Source of the DNA: Luteococcus peritonei
GTDB taxonomy: Bacteria > Actinomycetota > Actinomycetes > Propionibacteriales > Propionibacteriaceae
DNA: 64,000 nucleotides
Assembly: GCF_039526385.1 (NCBI RefSeq)
Contig: NZ_BAAAIX010000026.1
Coordinates: 1-64,000, forward strand
Reading direction: 5' to 3'
In this document: positions 34,084 to 43,470 of the stretch, in pieces
Layout of the letters: each line of letters opens with the position of its first letter
Position numbering within the stretch: position 1 is the stretch's first letter
The notes under the pieces: model-generated
What the model was told of the DNA's origin: nothing
Seen by the model: only the letters and a program-made list of their open reading frames with translations
Database searches by the model: none
Made by a program: the position numbers and the translations under genes

Positions 34084-35613
34084 ATGTCGACCACACCGCA
34101 GGCCGCAGCCGAGGCCTCCTCCCGCACCCTCGTCGAGCTGCAGGGCATCGACGTCGTCCCCGACAGCCAGCGCACCGCGAAGCCCTCGGACCTGTTCTGG
34201 CCCTGGTTCGCGGCCAATGTCTCGGTCTTCGGCATGAGCTACGGCTCCTACCTGTTCGGCTTCTCGATCTCCTTCTGGCAGGCCACCGTGGTGGCGCTGC
34301 TGGGCATCGTGACCAGCTTCATGCTGTGCGGCATCATCGCCATCGCCGGCAAGCGGGGCTCGGTGCCCACCATGGTGCTCTCCCGGGCCGCCTTCGGCGT
34401 GCAGGGGCAGAAGGTGCCCGGCCTGATCAGCTGGCTCACCTCGATCGGCTGGGAGACCAGCCTCACCATCACCGCCACCCTGGCCACCGCCACGGTCTTC
34501 GACCGGCTGGGCTGGAGCCACGGCACCACCACGAAGATCATCGCCTGCGTGGTGATCGCGGCCATCATCGTGGTGGCCTCGGTGCTGGGCTACCACACCA
34601 TCATGAAGCTGCAGTCGATCCTGACCTGGATCACCGGCGCCTTCACCATCGGTTTCATGGCGCTCACCATCAGCCACATCGACTGGGCCACGGTCAGCTC
34701 GATGCCCTCGGGCTCGCTGGCCTCCTGCATCGGTGCCCTTGTGATGGTGATGACCGGCTTCGGGCTGGGCTGGATCAACATCGCCGCGGACTGGTCTCGC
34801 TACCAGCACCGCGACGCCAGCAACGGTTCGATCGTCTTCTGGAACACCTTCGGTGGCTCGGTGGCCCCGATGCTCCTGGTGGTCTTCGGCCTGCTGCTGG
34901 CCTACTCCGACGAGGACCTGATGGGCGCCATCCAGGGCGACCCGATCGGCGCCCTGTCCAGCATCCTGCCCACCTGGGCGCTGCTGCCCTTCCTGCTGGT
35001 GGCCGTGCTGACCCTGATCTCCGGCGCCGTGCTGGGCATCTACTCCTCCGGCCTGACCCTGCTCAGCCTGGGCATCGACATCCCCCGCCCCGCGGCCGCC
35101 GCCATCGACGGCACCATCCTCACGCTGGCCACCATCTACGTGGTCTTCTTCGCCAAGAACTTCCTGGGCCCCTTCCAGTCCTTCCTGGTCACCCTGGGCG
35201 TGCCGCTGGCGGCCTGGGCCGGCATCATGATCGCCGACATCCTGCTGCGTCGTCGCCCCTACGACGAGCTGGCCCTGTTCGACGGACGCGGCCGCTACGG
35301 CCAGTTCAACTGGATCTCGATCGCCCTCATGGTGATCGCCTCGGTGGTCGGCTGGGGCCTGGTGATCAACCAGTTCAGCGACGCCTCCTTCAACGACTGG
35401 CAGGGCTACCTGCTGGAGCCGCTCGGCCTGGGCCATCGCGGACCCGAGGGCTGGGAGGGCACCTGGCCCTGGGCCAACCTGGGCGTCATCGTCTCGCTGC
35501 TGATCGGATTCGGTGGCCACCTGGTGGCGAACCGCGGCACGGTACGTCGCCAGGAGACCGGCGACTACGCCACCGACGCGGCGACCAGCCTGGTGGACGG
35601 GGGCCGGGCATGA
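34084..35613 (+). CDS. NCS1-family nucleobase/cation permease
   Basis: A 509-residue, 12-helix permease of the purine-cytosine/allantoin (NCS1) family. It has SDLFWPWFAANVSVFGMSYGSYLFGF at the N terminus, GSVPTMVLSRAAFGVQGQ, and LGWINIAADWSRYQHR. The start at 34084 is preferred over 34072 because CATGAT lies seven bases before it, in keeping with leaderless promoters elsewhere in the window. Its stop overlaps the start of the cysteine hydrolase gene (ATGA), so the pair probably imports and hydrolyses one substrate, perhaps a ureide, hydantoin-like compound or amide. Confidence 0.88.
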   Translation: MSTTPQAAAEASSRTLVELQGIDVVPDSQRTAKPSDLFWPWFAANVSVFGMSYGSYLFGFSISFWQATVVALLGIVTSFMLCGIIAIAGKRGSVPTMVLSRAAFGVQGQKVPGLISWLTSIGWETSLTITATLATATVFDRLGWSHGTTTKIIACVVIAAIIVVASVLGYHTIMKLQSILTWITGAFTIGFMALTISHIDWATVSSMPSGSLASCIGALVMVMTGFGLGWINIAADWSRYQHRDASNGSIVFWNTFGGSVAPMLLVVFGLLLAYSDEDLMGAIQGDPIGALSSILPTWALLPFLLVAVLTLISGAVLGIYSSGLTLLSLGIDIPRPAAAAIDGTILTLATIYVVFFAKNFLGPFQSFLVTLGVPLAAWAGIMIADILLRRRPYDELALFDGRGRYGQFNWISIALMVIASVVGWGLVINQFSDASFNDWQGYLLEPLGLGHRGPEGWEGTWPWANLGVIVSLLIGFGGHLVANRGTVRRQETGDYATDAATSLVDGGRA

Positions 35614-36176
35614 GCGGGAGCCTCGACGCGATCCGCGAGCACGCCTGGCTGGTGGTGATCGACCACCAGCGGATCTTCGCCGACCCGGCCAGCGAGTGGT
35701 GCGCCCCGCGCTTCGCCGAGACCGCGCCCGTGGTGGCGCGGCTGGCCGCCCACTTCGACGAGCGGGTGGTGCTCACCCGCTGGCTGCCGGGCACCGACCG
35801 TCGCGGCTCCTGGGCGGACTACTTCGCCACGTGGAGCTTCGCCGACCGGCCCGACGAGGACCCGGTCTTCGAGCTGGTGCCCACCGCCACCGACCTGGCC
35901 GACCGACCCACGGTGGACGTGTCCACCTTCGGCAAGTGGGGCCCGCAGCTGGCCGAGGTCACCGGGGAGCACCCGCACCTGGTGCTGGCCGGCGTGGCCA
36001 CCGACTGCTGCGTCATCTCCACCGCGCTCGCGGCGGCCGACGCGGGCTGCACCGTCACCGTGGTCTCCGACGCCTGCGCCGGGTCCAGCGACGAGAACCA
36101 GGCTGCGGCCCTGCATGTGATGGGCCTCTACGCCCCGCAGATCCGCGTGGTCACCAGCCAGCAGCTGCTGGGCTGA
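35610..36176 (+). CDS. Isochorismatase-family cysteine hydrolase
   Basis: A 188-residue hydrolase with the Asp-Lys-Cys triad of the family: aspartate in LVVIDHQRIFAD, lysine in STFGKWGP and cysteine in GVATDCCVISTA. Relatives include nicotinamidase, ureidoacrylate hydrolase and N-carbamoylsarcosine amidase. Translation is coupled to the NCS1 permease by a four-base overlap, which points to an imported amide or carbamoyl compound as substrate. GVATDCCV also fits the carbamoyl/amide-cleaving branch, but this is not decisive. Confidence 0.85.
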   Translation: MSGSLDAIREHAWLVVIDHQRIFADPASEWCAPRFAETAPVVARLAAHFDERVVLTRWLPGTDRRGSWADYFATWSFADRPDEDPVFELVPTATDLADRPTVDVSTFGKWGPQLAEVTGEHPHLVLAGVATDCCVISTALAAADAGCTVTVVSDACAGSSDENQAAALHVMGLYAPQIRVVTSQQLLG

Positions 36177-36188
36177 CGCGCCGGGTGC

Positions 36189-37091
36189 TCAGCGGCCCAG
36201 GCCGCCGAGCACCCGGTCCATCACCTTGTCCGGGAGCACCCGCCGGGCGGTCACCGCGGCCCGGGCGCCGGTGCCCACCGCATAGCGGGTGCGCGGGTGG
36301 GTGGCCATCGAGGCGGCCACCACGGCCTGCGCCACCACCCTCGGGTCGGAGCCCAGCGAGGAGCGGTCGGCCAGCGCGAGCATCCGCGCCATCCGTCGGG
36401 CCGCCTTCTCGTAGGCGCCGCCCCGGCTGACCGCCAGGAAGTCCTTGCGCGCCACCTGATTCCACTCGCTCACCACGATGCCCGGCTCCACCATGGCGAC
36501 GTGGATGCCGAAGGGCTTGAGCTCCAGGCGCAGCGAGTCGCTGAAGCCCTCCACGGCGAACTTGCTGGCGTGGTACCAGGCAGCGAAGGGCTCGTAGATC
36601 TTGGCACCCATCGAGGAGATGTTGACGATCCGGCCCTGCCCCTGGGCACGCATCGTGGGCAGCACCAGCTGGATCATCCGGGCCAGGCCGAACAGGTTGA
36701 CCTCGAACTGGGCCCGGCCCGCCTCCAGCGGCAGGTCCTCCACCGCGCCGTAGCCGCCCAGACCGGCATTGTTGACCAGCACGTCGATCCGGCCGGCGCC
36801 GGCCAGCACCGCGTCGACGAAGAAGCGCATGCTGGCCTCGTCGGTGACGTCCAGCGGCAGCACCCGGATTCCCTCGGCGTTCAGCTCCGCCATCAGCTCG
36901 GTGCGCCGTGCACCGGCCCAGACCTCGAAACCGGCCCGCGCCAGCTCCAGGGCGGTGGCGCGGCCGATGCCCGAGGAGGCGCCGGTGATGATCGCCACCC
37001 GACCGGCAGCGGAGGGGCCCTGCTCCTGGCCGGGCCCGCGCGAGGCGGGGTCGGAGTCGGGTGCGGGGACGACGGGGATCTGCTCTGCCAT
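36189..37091 (-). CDS. SDR-family oxidoreductase
   Basis: A 300-residue classical short-chain dehydrogenase: VAIITGASSGIGRATA (cofactor), VNNAGLGGYGA, the serine in NISSMGAKIYEP, and Y-x-x-x-K in WYHASKFAVEG. The arginine after TGAS-type loop (GARRTEL) suggests NADP(H) preference. An N-terminal 30-residue proline/aspartate-rich segment precedes the fold. TAGGCT six bases before the ATG suggests leaderless translation. Substrate unknown. Convergent with the cysteine hydrolase. Confidence 0.88.
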   Translation of the reverse strand: MAEQIPVVPAPDSDPASRGPGQEQGPSAAGRVAIITGASSGIGRATALELARAGFEVWAGARRTELMAELNAEGIRVLPLDVTDEASMRFFVDAVLAGAGRIDVLVNNAGLGGYGAVEDLPLEAGRAQFEVNLFGLARMIQLVLPTMRAQGQGRIVNISSMGAKIYEPFAAWYHASKFAVEGFSDSLRLELKPFGIHVAMVEPGIVVSEWNQVARKDFLAVSRGGAYEKAARRMARMLALADRSSLGSDPRVVAQAVVAASMATHPRTRYAVGTGARAAVTARRVLPDKVMDRVLGGLGR

Positions 37092-37213
37092 GGCGCCAGC
37101 CTAGTCAGCGGCTCCGCGGACCGGCCCGCGGAGCACGGGGGCACCCGGCCGCCGAGCTACTACAGCGTGTCGTTACAGTTGGCCCGACACCTCCCGCACC
37201 GACAGGACCTTCG

Positions 37214-38134
37214 ATGAGCACGCTGCTGCTGCCCGCCACCACCGCTGGGGCGGAGACCTCGCACCAGGCCACCCGCACCGTCTACCGGCTGGCGGCCGCG
37301 GCGGCCACGCTGACCGTCGCGATGGGCGCCATCAACTCCGCCACCGGCTCCGGCTTCGCCTGCCCCACCTGGCCCGGCTGCTATCCCGGCCGGTTCGGCC
37401 CGGAGACCGAGGTGCATGCGCTGATCGAGTTCAGCCACCGCGTGGTTGCCGCCCTCACCACTCCCCTGCTGCTGGTGGCCGCCCTGATGGGACGACGGCT
37501 GCCGCGCCAGATGCGGCTGGCACGGCGGCTGCCCTGGCTGGCCATCCTGGGCGCGCTCAGCGCCGCGGTGCTGGGCATGATCACGGTCTTCAACCTGGGC
37601 CTGCCCAAGCCGGTGGCCATGTTCGACCTGTTCAGCGCGATGACCTGCATGAGCGCCATGACGGTGGCGACGCTCAGCCTGGAGCACGGCAACGACGAGT
37701 GGCGCTGGAGCCCGCTGGCCCGGCTCGGCGGTTGGGCCACCGGCGGCATCGTGCTGGTGCACCTGCTGGGCGTGGCCGTGGCGGGCAAGGGCTCCTTCAC
37801 CTCCGTGATGGGCTGGCCGCTGTGGCGCCTCACCGAGCACGACGGCGCCCTCGCCCTGCAATGGCTCCGGATGGCAGTGGCCGTGGCCACCATCGCCCTG
37901 CTCGGGTTGACCGTGGCCCGGGCCTGGCGCTGGGGCCGGACCCGTCGGGCCGCCGCGGCGCTGGTGCTCTTCGGCCTGGTGGAGTTCACCATCAGCCAGG
38001 TGATCGCCGAGCTGGGCACCGAGATGTGGTTCGCCGCCACCTATGCCGGGGCGGCCGCCGTGGTGCTCTTCTGCGCCGTGCTGGTCACCGGGCGTGCGGC
38101 GCTGCACCGCGGGGAGCGTCCCGAGGGGATCTGA
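37214..38134 (+). CDS. COX15/CtaA-family heme A synthase-like protein
   Basis: A 306-residue membrane protein with about eight helices. It has TGSGFACPTWPGCYPGRF, followed by the haem-ligand type motif EFSHRVVAAL; HLLGVAVAGKGSF and HDGALALQWLRM contribute further histidines. This matches the COX15/CtaA family that oxidises heme O to heme A for aa3 oxidases. Some actinobacterial members have other roles, so the activity is inferred from family. A weak AGGA lies before the ATG. Divergent from the SDR gene. Confidence 0.8.
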   Translation: MSTLLLPATTAGAETSHQATRTVYRLAAAAATLTVAMGAINSATGSGFACPTWPGCYPGRFGPETEVHALIEFSHRVVAALTTPLLLVAALMGRRLPRQMRLARRLPWLAILGALSAAVLGMITVFNLGLPKPVAMFDLFSAMTCMSAMTVATLSLEHGNDEWRWSPLARLGGWATGGIVLVHLLGVAVAGKGSFTSVMGWPLWRLTEHDGALALQWLRMAVAVATIALLGLTVARAWRWGRTRRAAAALVLFGLVEFTISQVIAELGTEMWFAATYAGAAAVVLFCAVLVTGRAALHRGERPEGI

Positions 38135-38212
38135 GGCCGGCTGCCAGCTGCCTCTTGGCCGCCGGGTGGAAGACTTGCTGGGTTCCCACCAGCTCGTCGA
38201 GAGGATCCACCC

Positions 38213-39259
38213 GTGGCACATCCCGTCCTGCCCAGCCGTGACGACCTGGTCCGGTTGAACAGCGTCGAGGGTGCCCACCGCGTGGGTCTGCGGGCGGCGC
38301 TCAGCGTCCTGGTGCCGCTGCTGGCGGTGGTCGCCCTGGGTCGCCCCGAGCTGGCGCCCTATGCCAGCTTCGGCGCCTTCACCTCCCTCTACGGGCGCAA
38401 CCTGCGCCACCTCACCCGGGTGCAGATGCAGCTCTCGGCCGCCGCCACCATGACGCTGGCCGTGTGCACCGGCGTGGTGGTCGGCTGCTACCCGCACCTG
38501 GTCTGGTTGCACATCCTCACCGCTGGCGTGATCGCCTTCACCGGCCAGGTCCTCGCCCGCGCGCACAGCTTCCACCCGCCGGGTCCGCTGTTCATGATCT
38601 TCGGCTACGGCGCCATCAGCTCCATGCCGCACACCTGGCAGGACCTGCCGCTGGCGCTGCTGGTCTGCGGGCTGTCCGCCCTGTTCAGCTGCCTGGTGGG
38701 CGTCGCGGGCGTCCTCGTCGGGCCGGAGAGCCTGGGCCAGGCGTGGCGGCGCACCGGCTGGCTGAAGCTGCAGTTCGTGCACAGCTGGCAACCGGTCTGG
38801 ATGGCGCTCGGCGTCCTGCTGTCCGGCAGCATCGCCCAGCTCGCCGGGATCGGTCACCCCTACTGGGCGATGGTGGCGGCGCTGGCACCACTCTCCGCTC
38901 CGCACATCACCAGCCAGATGACCCGCGCCATCCACCGCAGCATCGGCACCCTGGTGGGCCTGGTGGGTGCCGGCCTGCTGCTGGCCCTGCACCTGCCGCC
39001 GGTGCTGCTGGTGGTGGTGATCGCGGTGCTGCAGCTGCTCACCGAGATGTGGGTGGGCCGCAACTATGCCGTCGCGATGGTCTTCATCACGCCGCTGGCG
39101 CTGGGCATGGGCCAGGTGGGCGGTGCCCATCCGATCGGGCCGCTGCTCTTCGACCGCGGCGTGGAGACCCTGGTGGGGTCCGTGGTGGGCATCGGCGTCG
39201 CCCTGGCCGGCCACGAGCTGCGTCGCCGACGACTGCTGCGCCACGCACCGCTGGGCTGA
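38213..39259 (+). CDS. FUSC-family membrane protein
   Basis: A 348-residue protein with two blocks of transmembrane helices, matching the FUSC/aromatic-acid exporter-like family. Family-like text includes YASFGAFTSLYGRNLRHLTRV near residue 55 and TLVGLVGAGLLLALHLPPVLL plus LLTEMWVGRNYAVAMVFITPLALG in the second block. The start is GTG at 38213, supported by GAGAGGA eight bases upstream. It probably exports small aromatic or organic acids; the substrate is not known. Confidence 0.82.
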   Translation: MAHPVLPSRDDLVRLNSVEGAHRVGLRAALSVLVPLLAVVALGRPELAPYASFGAFTSLYGRNLRHLTRVQMQLSAAATMTLAVCTGVVVGCYPHLVWLHILTAGVIAFTGQVLARAHSFHPPGPLFMIFGYGAISSMPHTWQDLPLALLVCGLSALFSCLVGVAGVLVGPESLGQAWRRTGWLKLQFVHSWQPVWMALGVLLSGSIAQLAGIGHPYWAMVAALAPLSAPHITSQMTRAIHRSIGTLVGLVGAGLLLALHLPPVLLVVVIAVLQLLTEMWVGRNYAVAMVFITPLALGMGQVGGAHPIGPLLFDRGVETLVGSVVGIGVALAGHELRRRRLLRHAPLG

Positions 39260-39568
39260 GCTGTCCACAGCCCGCTGTGGACGGTGGGCCCCTTCCTGTG
39301 GAACACGCCGAGGCGGTTGTGGAGTGTTTGGTGGAGAGCGCGAAGTGCGGAAAAGATCACCCCGCCAAGCGGTGGGATCGGCTTGCGGGTGAGCCTGCTG
39401 GCACCTACAAAAGGAGGTACGGCCTTCGGGGAAGAGGTCGTGGATGGCTTGGAATCCACAGCTCGTCTTCGCAGTGCGCTGCGCATCGGTTGGGTGACGT
39501 GAAACCGATGGGGCTCGACGATCCAGGTGCATCGACCGGATTCGTCACCGCTACCTGGTCAGACCCAG
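39260..39568. other. 309-base intergenic region, no gene recognised
   Basis: No convincing coding region was found between the FUSC gene and the terminator hairpin. It contains a perfect Shine-Dalgarno-like AAAAGGAGGT at 39409-39418 with no start codon at a useful distance in any frame, and words resembling the GATC-rich element (ATCGACCGGATTC near 39531). Confidence 0.5.
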
Positions 39569-39600
39569 AAGGGCCCTGCGCATCCCTGCGCAGGGCCCTT
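39569..39600. terminator. Perfect 14-bp hairpin downstream of ilvD
   Basis: Arms 39569-39582 and 39587-39600 (AAGGGCCCTGCGCA and its complement) enclose the loop TCCC. Located 23 bases past the ilvD stop. The arms end in AA/TT but no long T-run follows. Likely a bidirectional terminator. Confidence 0.75.
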
Positions 39601-39623
39601 CCGCACGTCCCCAGCGATCCGGC

Positions 39624-41513
39624 TCAGTCCACCTTGCGGGCCGCGCCCTTGTCCGCGGACTGCGCGAAGCGGGCGAAGATCTTGAGCGCCGCGGAGACCT
39701 CGCGCTGGCGATCGGCCGGCTGCCAGCCCTTGGCCTCCTGCTCCGCGCGACGGGCCTCGAGCTCCGCCTCGTCCAGCTCCACCCGCACGCTGCGGTTGGG
39801 GATGTCGAAGCTGATGACGTCGCCGTCGCGGACCAGGCCGATGGCGCCTCCGGAGGCCGCCTCCGGGGAGACGTGGCCCACGCTGAGACCGGAGGAGCCG
39901 CCAGAGAAACGGCCGTCGGTGATCAGGGCGCACTTCGGGCCGAGCCCCACGCCCTTGAGGTAGCTGGTGGGGTAGAGCATCTCCTGCATGCCGGGGCCGC
40001 CCTTGGGGCCCTCGTAGCGCACCACCACCACGTCGCCCTCGACGACCCTGCCGCCCAGGATCATCTCGACGGCCTCGTCCTGGCTCTCGGCCACCTTGGC
40101 GGGGCCGGAGAAGGTCCACTGGTGCTCGGGCACGCCGGCGGTCTTCACGATGCAGCCGTCGGGCGCCAGGTTGCCCTTGAGCACGGCCAGGCCGCCCTCG
40201 GTGGTGTAGGCGTGGGCGACGTCGCGGATGCAGCCGGTGGCCGCGTCGGTGTCCAGCGTCGTCCAGCGGTTGGTGGAGCTGAAGGCCTCGGTGGTGCGCA
40301 CCCCGCCGGGAGCGGCATGGAAGCGCTCGACCGCCTTGGCCGAGGTCTTGCCCGAGCGGATGTCCCAGTCATCGATCCAGCTGGTCAGGTCCGGGGAGTG
40401 CACCGAACGCACCCCGGTCTCCAGCATGCCGCCGCGGAAGAGCTCGCCCAGGATGGCGGGGATGCCGCCGGCGCGGTGCACGTCCTCCATGTAGTACTCG
40501 GTGGTGTTGGGCGCCACCTTCACCAGGCAGGGGGTCTCGCGGCTGAGCGCGTCGATGTCGTCCTGGTCGAAGTCGACGCCGGCCTCCTGGGCGGCGGCCA
40601 GCAGGTGCAGGATCGTGTTGGTGGAGCCACCCATGGCGATGTCCATCCGCATGGCATTGCAGAAGGCCTCCTTGCCGGCGATGGCCAGCGGCAGCACGGA
40701 GTCGTCGTCGCCCTCGTAGTACTGGCGGCACAGGTCCACCACCAGGCGGCCGGCGTCCAGGAAGAGCTCGCGGCGGGCGGCGGCGGTGGCCAACGTCGAG
40801 CCGTTGCCCGGCAACGAGAGGCCCAGCGCCTCGGTGAGGCAGTTCATCGAGTTCGCGGTGAACATGCCCGAGCAGGAGCCACAGGTGGGGCAGGCGTTCT
40901 GCTCGATGGCGTCGATCTGCTCGTCGGAGACGTTCTGGTCGACGGATTTGATCATGGCGTCGATCAGGTCGAGCCGCTCGGTGCCGTTGGCGTCGTCGGA
41001 GACGATGCCCTTGTCCACCTCGTCGGGGGCGCCGGCGACGACCCGCTCGCCCAGCATCCGGCCGGCCTCCATCGGGCCGCCGGAGACGAAGACGGTGGGG
41101 ATGTTGAGCCGCAGCGCGGCCAGCAGCATGCCGGGGGTGATCTTGTCGCAGTTGGAGATGCAGACCAGGGCGTCGGCCTGGTGGGCGTTGACCATGTACT
41201 CGACGCTGTCGGCGATCACCTCGCGGCTGGGCAGCGAGTAGAGCATGCCGGAGTGGCCCATGGCGATGCCGTCGTCCACGGCGATGGTGTTGAACTCGCG
41301 CCCGATGCCGCCGGCCTCGGCCACCGCACCCGCCACCAGCTGACCCATGTCCTTGAGGTGGACGTGGCCGGGCACGAACTGGGTGAAGGAGTTCGCGATG
41401 GCGACGATCGGCTTGCCGAAGTCGTCATTGGTCATGCCGGTGGCGCGCCACAGGGCGCGGGCTCCGGCCATGTTGCGGCCGTGGGTGGTGGTGCGGGAAC
41501 GAAGTGCGGGCAT
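39624..41513 (-). CDS. ilvD: Dihydroxy-acid dehydratase
   Basis: A 629-residue iron-sulfur dehydratase of branched-chain amino acid synthesis, making 2-keto acids from 2,3-dihydroxy acids. Cluster cysteines are visible in ISNCDKITPGML and CPTCGSCSGMFTANSMNCL; GRFSGGSSGLSVGHVSPEAA marks the C-terminal swivel domain. Length fits the long IlvD form. TAGGCT (41520-41525) sits six bases before the ATG, so it is probably a leaderless transcript. It stands alone, not in an ilv operon. Confidence 0.96.
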   Translation of the reverse strand: MPALRSRTTTHGRNMAGARALWRATGMTNDDFGKPIVAIANSFTQFVPGHVHLKDMGQLVAGAVAEAGGIGREFNTIAVDDGIAMGHSGMLYSLPSREVIADSVEYMVNAHQADALVCISNCDKITPGMLLAALRLNIPTVFVSGGPMEAGRMLGERVVAGAPDEVDKGIVSDDANGTERLDLIDAMIKSVDQNVSDEQIDAIEQNACPTCGSCSGMFTANSMNCLTEALGLSLPGNGSTLATAAARRELFLDAGRLVVDLCRQYYEGDDDSVLPLAIAGKEAFCNAMRMDIAMGGSTNTILHLLAAAQEAGVDFDQDDIDALSRETPCLVKVAPNTTEYYMEDVHRAGGIPAILGELFRGGMLETGVRSVHSPDLTSWIDDWDIRSGKTSAKAVERFHAAPGGVRTTEAFSSTNRWTTLDTDAATGCIRDVAHAYTTEGGLAVLKGNLAPDGCIVKTAGVPEHQWTFSGPAKVAESQDEAVEMILGGRVVEGDVVVVRYEGPKGGPGMQEMLYPTSYLKGVGLGPKCALITDGRFSGGSSGLSVGHVSPEAASGGAIGLVRDGDVISFDIPNRSVRVELDEAELEARRAEQEAKGWQPADRQREVSAALKIFARFAQSADKGAARKVD

Positions 41514-41569
41514 GCCACCAGCCTATGGCCCCGGCCGCTGCGCCCGGCCGGCGTCCAGCAGTGGACGGC

Positions 41570-41929
41570 TCAGAGCTGGTGGCGCAGCCAGTCCTCCAGC
41601 ACCGGGACATGGCTGGCCTCCACGTCCTTGGCGTCGCTCACCAGCGCCAGCAGGCCGTTGTGGCGGGCCACACCGGTCCGGATCTGGTCCAGCAGCTCGT
41701 CGTGGTCGGCCTCGGTCAGCTCGGTGCTGTAACGCCGCACGAAGTCGTCGTGACGGGCCTCGCGGTCGGCGTGGTACCAGCGGCGCAGGTCCGGGGACGG
41801 GGTCAGGTCCTTGGCCCACAGGTCGTGCGGCAGCTGCTGCTTGGCGAGTCCGCGGGGCCAGAGCCGGTCCACCAGCACCCGGTATCCCGCGCCCGGCTCC
41901 TCGCGGGCCTTCTGCCTCTCGATGCGCAT
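41570..41929 (-). CDS. DUF488-family protein
   Basis: A 119-residue protein of the DUF488 family, recognised by YRVLVDRLWPRGLAKQ, WAKDLTPSPDLRRWYH and LLALVSDAKDVEASHVPVLEDWL. The biochemical role is unknown. ATG 41929 is preferred because TAGCGT lies seven bases before it; an in-frame GTG at 41938 is an alternative. Confidence 0.88.
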   Translation of the reverse strand: MRIERQKAREEPGAGYRVLVDRLWPRGLAKQQLPHDLWAKDLTPSPDLRRWYHADREARHDDFVRRYSTELTEADHDELLDQIRTGVARHNGLLALVSDAKDVEASHVPVLEDWLRHQL

Positions 41930-41962
41930 GCCGGCCACGCTAGCGCGGGCGATGAACCGGGC

Positions 41963-42601
41963 TCAGCGCGGACCGAAGTCCGCCAGCACGCGCCGCACCA
42001 CGGCTGCCGGATCCTCGGCCTGCATCACGTGGCGCACCATCGCGACGCCCGCTATCCCGGTGCCGGCCAGGGCGGCGACGTCGTCGGGCGTGACATCGCC
42101 GATGGCCACGACAGGGAGCGCGGAGGCCTGGACCAGGGGCCGGTAGCCGTCGACGCCCAAGGCGGGTCGGGTCACCTGCTTGGTGGGGGTGGGGCGGAAG
42201 GGCCCGGCACCCAGGTAGTCCACCACGCCCACCAGCTCCTGCGCCTGCTGCACCAGCTCCAGGGTGCCGGTGGTCCAGCCCACCACGGCCTCGGGCCCCA
42301 GCAGGGCGCGCGCCGCGCGAGGCGGCAGGTCGTCCACGCCCAGGTGGACGCCGTGCACCGGCGCCCCCGCCTCGCGGGCCGCCCAGGCCACGTCAGCGCG
42401 GTCATCCACCACGACGCGGCAGTCCGGTGCCGCCTGGTGCACCGCCCGGGCCAGGTGACCGGTCAGCTCCAGCAGCTCGCGGGTGGTGGCCTGCTTGGCC
42501 CGTACCTGCACCACCCCGGCACCCGCGGCGGCCGCGGCAGCGGCCTGCTCCACGGTGCGCCGGTCGGTTCCGGAGGTCACCACGTACATCCGCAGGTCCA
42601 T
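41963..42601 (-). CDS. thiE: Thiamine-phosphate synthase
   Basis: A 212-residue TIM-barrel enzyme joining HMP pyrophosphate and thiazole phosphate to thiamine phosphate. Motifs: VVQVRAKQATTRELLE, VHGVHLGVDDLPPRAARALLG and VDYLGAGPFRPTPTKQV. The start overlaps the thiM stop (TGATG), so the two are coupled. It is the last gene of a riboswitch-controlled operon. The alanine-rich segment at residues 18-30 is slightly longer than usual. Confidence 0.93.
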   Translation of the reverse strand: MDLRMYVVTSGTDRRTVEQAAAAAAAGAGVVQVRAKQATTRELLELTGHLARAVHQAAPDCRVVVDDRADVAWAAREAGAPVHGVHLGVDDLPPRAARALLGPEAVVGWTTGTLELVQQAQELVGVVDYLGAGPFRPTPTKQVTRPALGVDGYRPLVQASALPVVAIGDVTPDDVAALAGTGIAGVAMVRHVMQAEDPAAVVRRVLADFGPR

Positions 42602-43470
42602 CACCACTCCTGTCCCCCGGCCACCCCGTGGGCGCCCGGTGCGTCGTCGACACAGCGCTTCTCGCTGCGCCGTTCCCCGGCCAGGGCCGGCTCGTCGAGC
42701 CCGAAGACCTCGTCCAGCAGGGCCGCGCGGAAGCTGCCCGGGCCCCGGGATCGGCGCTCGGCCCGCTCCCCCGCCAGCGCCAGCCAGCTGGTGGCGGCGA
42801 CGGCTGCCTCGAGCGCCCAGCCGGGGCCGCGGCGGGCGCCCAGCGCCAGGTCCGCGGCACAGCAGGCCGCGGTCAGCGCTCCCAGGGCGCAGCCGGTGCC
42901 GGTGACCCGGGAGAGCATCGGTGTGCCGTTGGCCAGCCGCACCACTCGCTCGCCGTCGGTGAGGTGGTCCACGGGGCCGCTGACCGCCACCACGCAGCCG
43001 TGCTCGCGGGTCAGCCGGGCTGCGGCCGCCAGCGCCTGTTCCGGCGCCTGGGTGGCATCGGCCCCGCGCCCGCCGGTCCCGTCGCCGGTCAGCACCAGCA
43101 GCTCGGAGGCATTGCAGCGCACCACGTCGGGCCGGAGCGTCAGCAGCTCCCGGGCCAGCGCCACGCGGGAGGGCGCCGGGCCGATGGCGGCCGGGTCCAG
43201 CACCCACGGCAGGCCTCGCTCCACCGCCACCGGGAGGGTTGCGAGCATGCCGGCCCGCCCCTCCTCCGAGAGGGTGCCCAGATTCACCAGCAGGGCGTCG
43301 GCGAGCCCGGTGGTGGCGGGCGCCTCGCGCTCGGTCCAGGTCATGGTGGGCCGGGCGCCGGCGGCCAGCAGCAGGTCGGCCACCAGCTCCATGCTCACCG
43401 TCGCGGTGAGGCAGTGCACCAGCGGGGCGCTCTCGCGCACCGCGGCCAGGATCCGGGCGGTGCGGCTCAT
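42601..43470 (-). CDS. thiM: Hydroxyethylthiazole kinase
   Basis: A 289-residue ribokinase-fold enzyme that phosphorylates the thiazole alcohol in thiamine salvage. Landmarks: PLVHCLTATVSMELVADLLLAAGARPTM, VLDPAAIGPAPSR, RCNASELLVLTG and the anion-hole/catalytic segment VTGTGCALGALTAACCA. The C-terminal 30 residues (SEKRCVDDAPGAHG region) are longer than usual and probably disordered. It overlaps the MFS gene stop by four bases. Confidence 0.92.
   Translation of the reverse strand: MSRTARILAAVRESAPLVHCLTATVSMELVADLLLAAGARPTMTWTEREAPATTGLADALLVNLGTLSEEGRAGMLATLPVAVERGLPWVLDPAAIGPAPSRVALARELLTLRPDVVRCNASELLVLTGDGTGGRGADATQAPEQALAAAARLTREHGCVVAVSGPVDHLTDGERVVRLANGTPMLSRVTGTGCALGALTAACCAADLALGARRGPGWALEAAVAATSWLALAGERAERRSRGPGSFRAALLDEVFGLDEPALAGERRSEKRCVDDAPGAHGVAGGQEW

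Noticed and set aside
33954..35609. Plus-strand frame overlapping the NCS1 gene
   Set aside because: Histidine/arginine/proline-rich shadow of the permease; only its last part, from 35610, is the real cysteine hydrolase.
39409..39418. Perfect Shine-Dalgarno AAAAGGAGGT as evidence for a small gene
   Set aside because: No ATG, GTG or TTG lies 4-13 bases downstream, and no conserved-looking frame follows.
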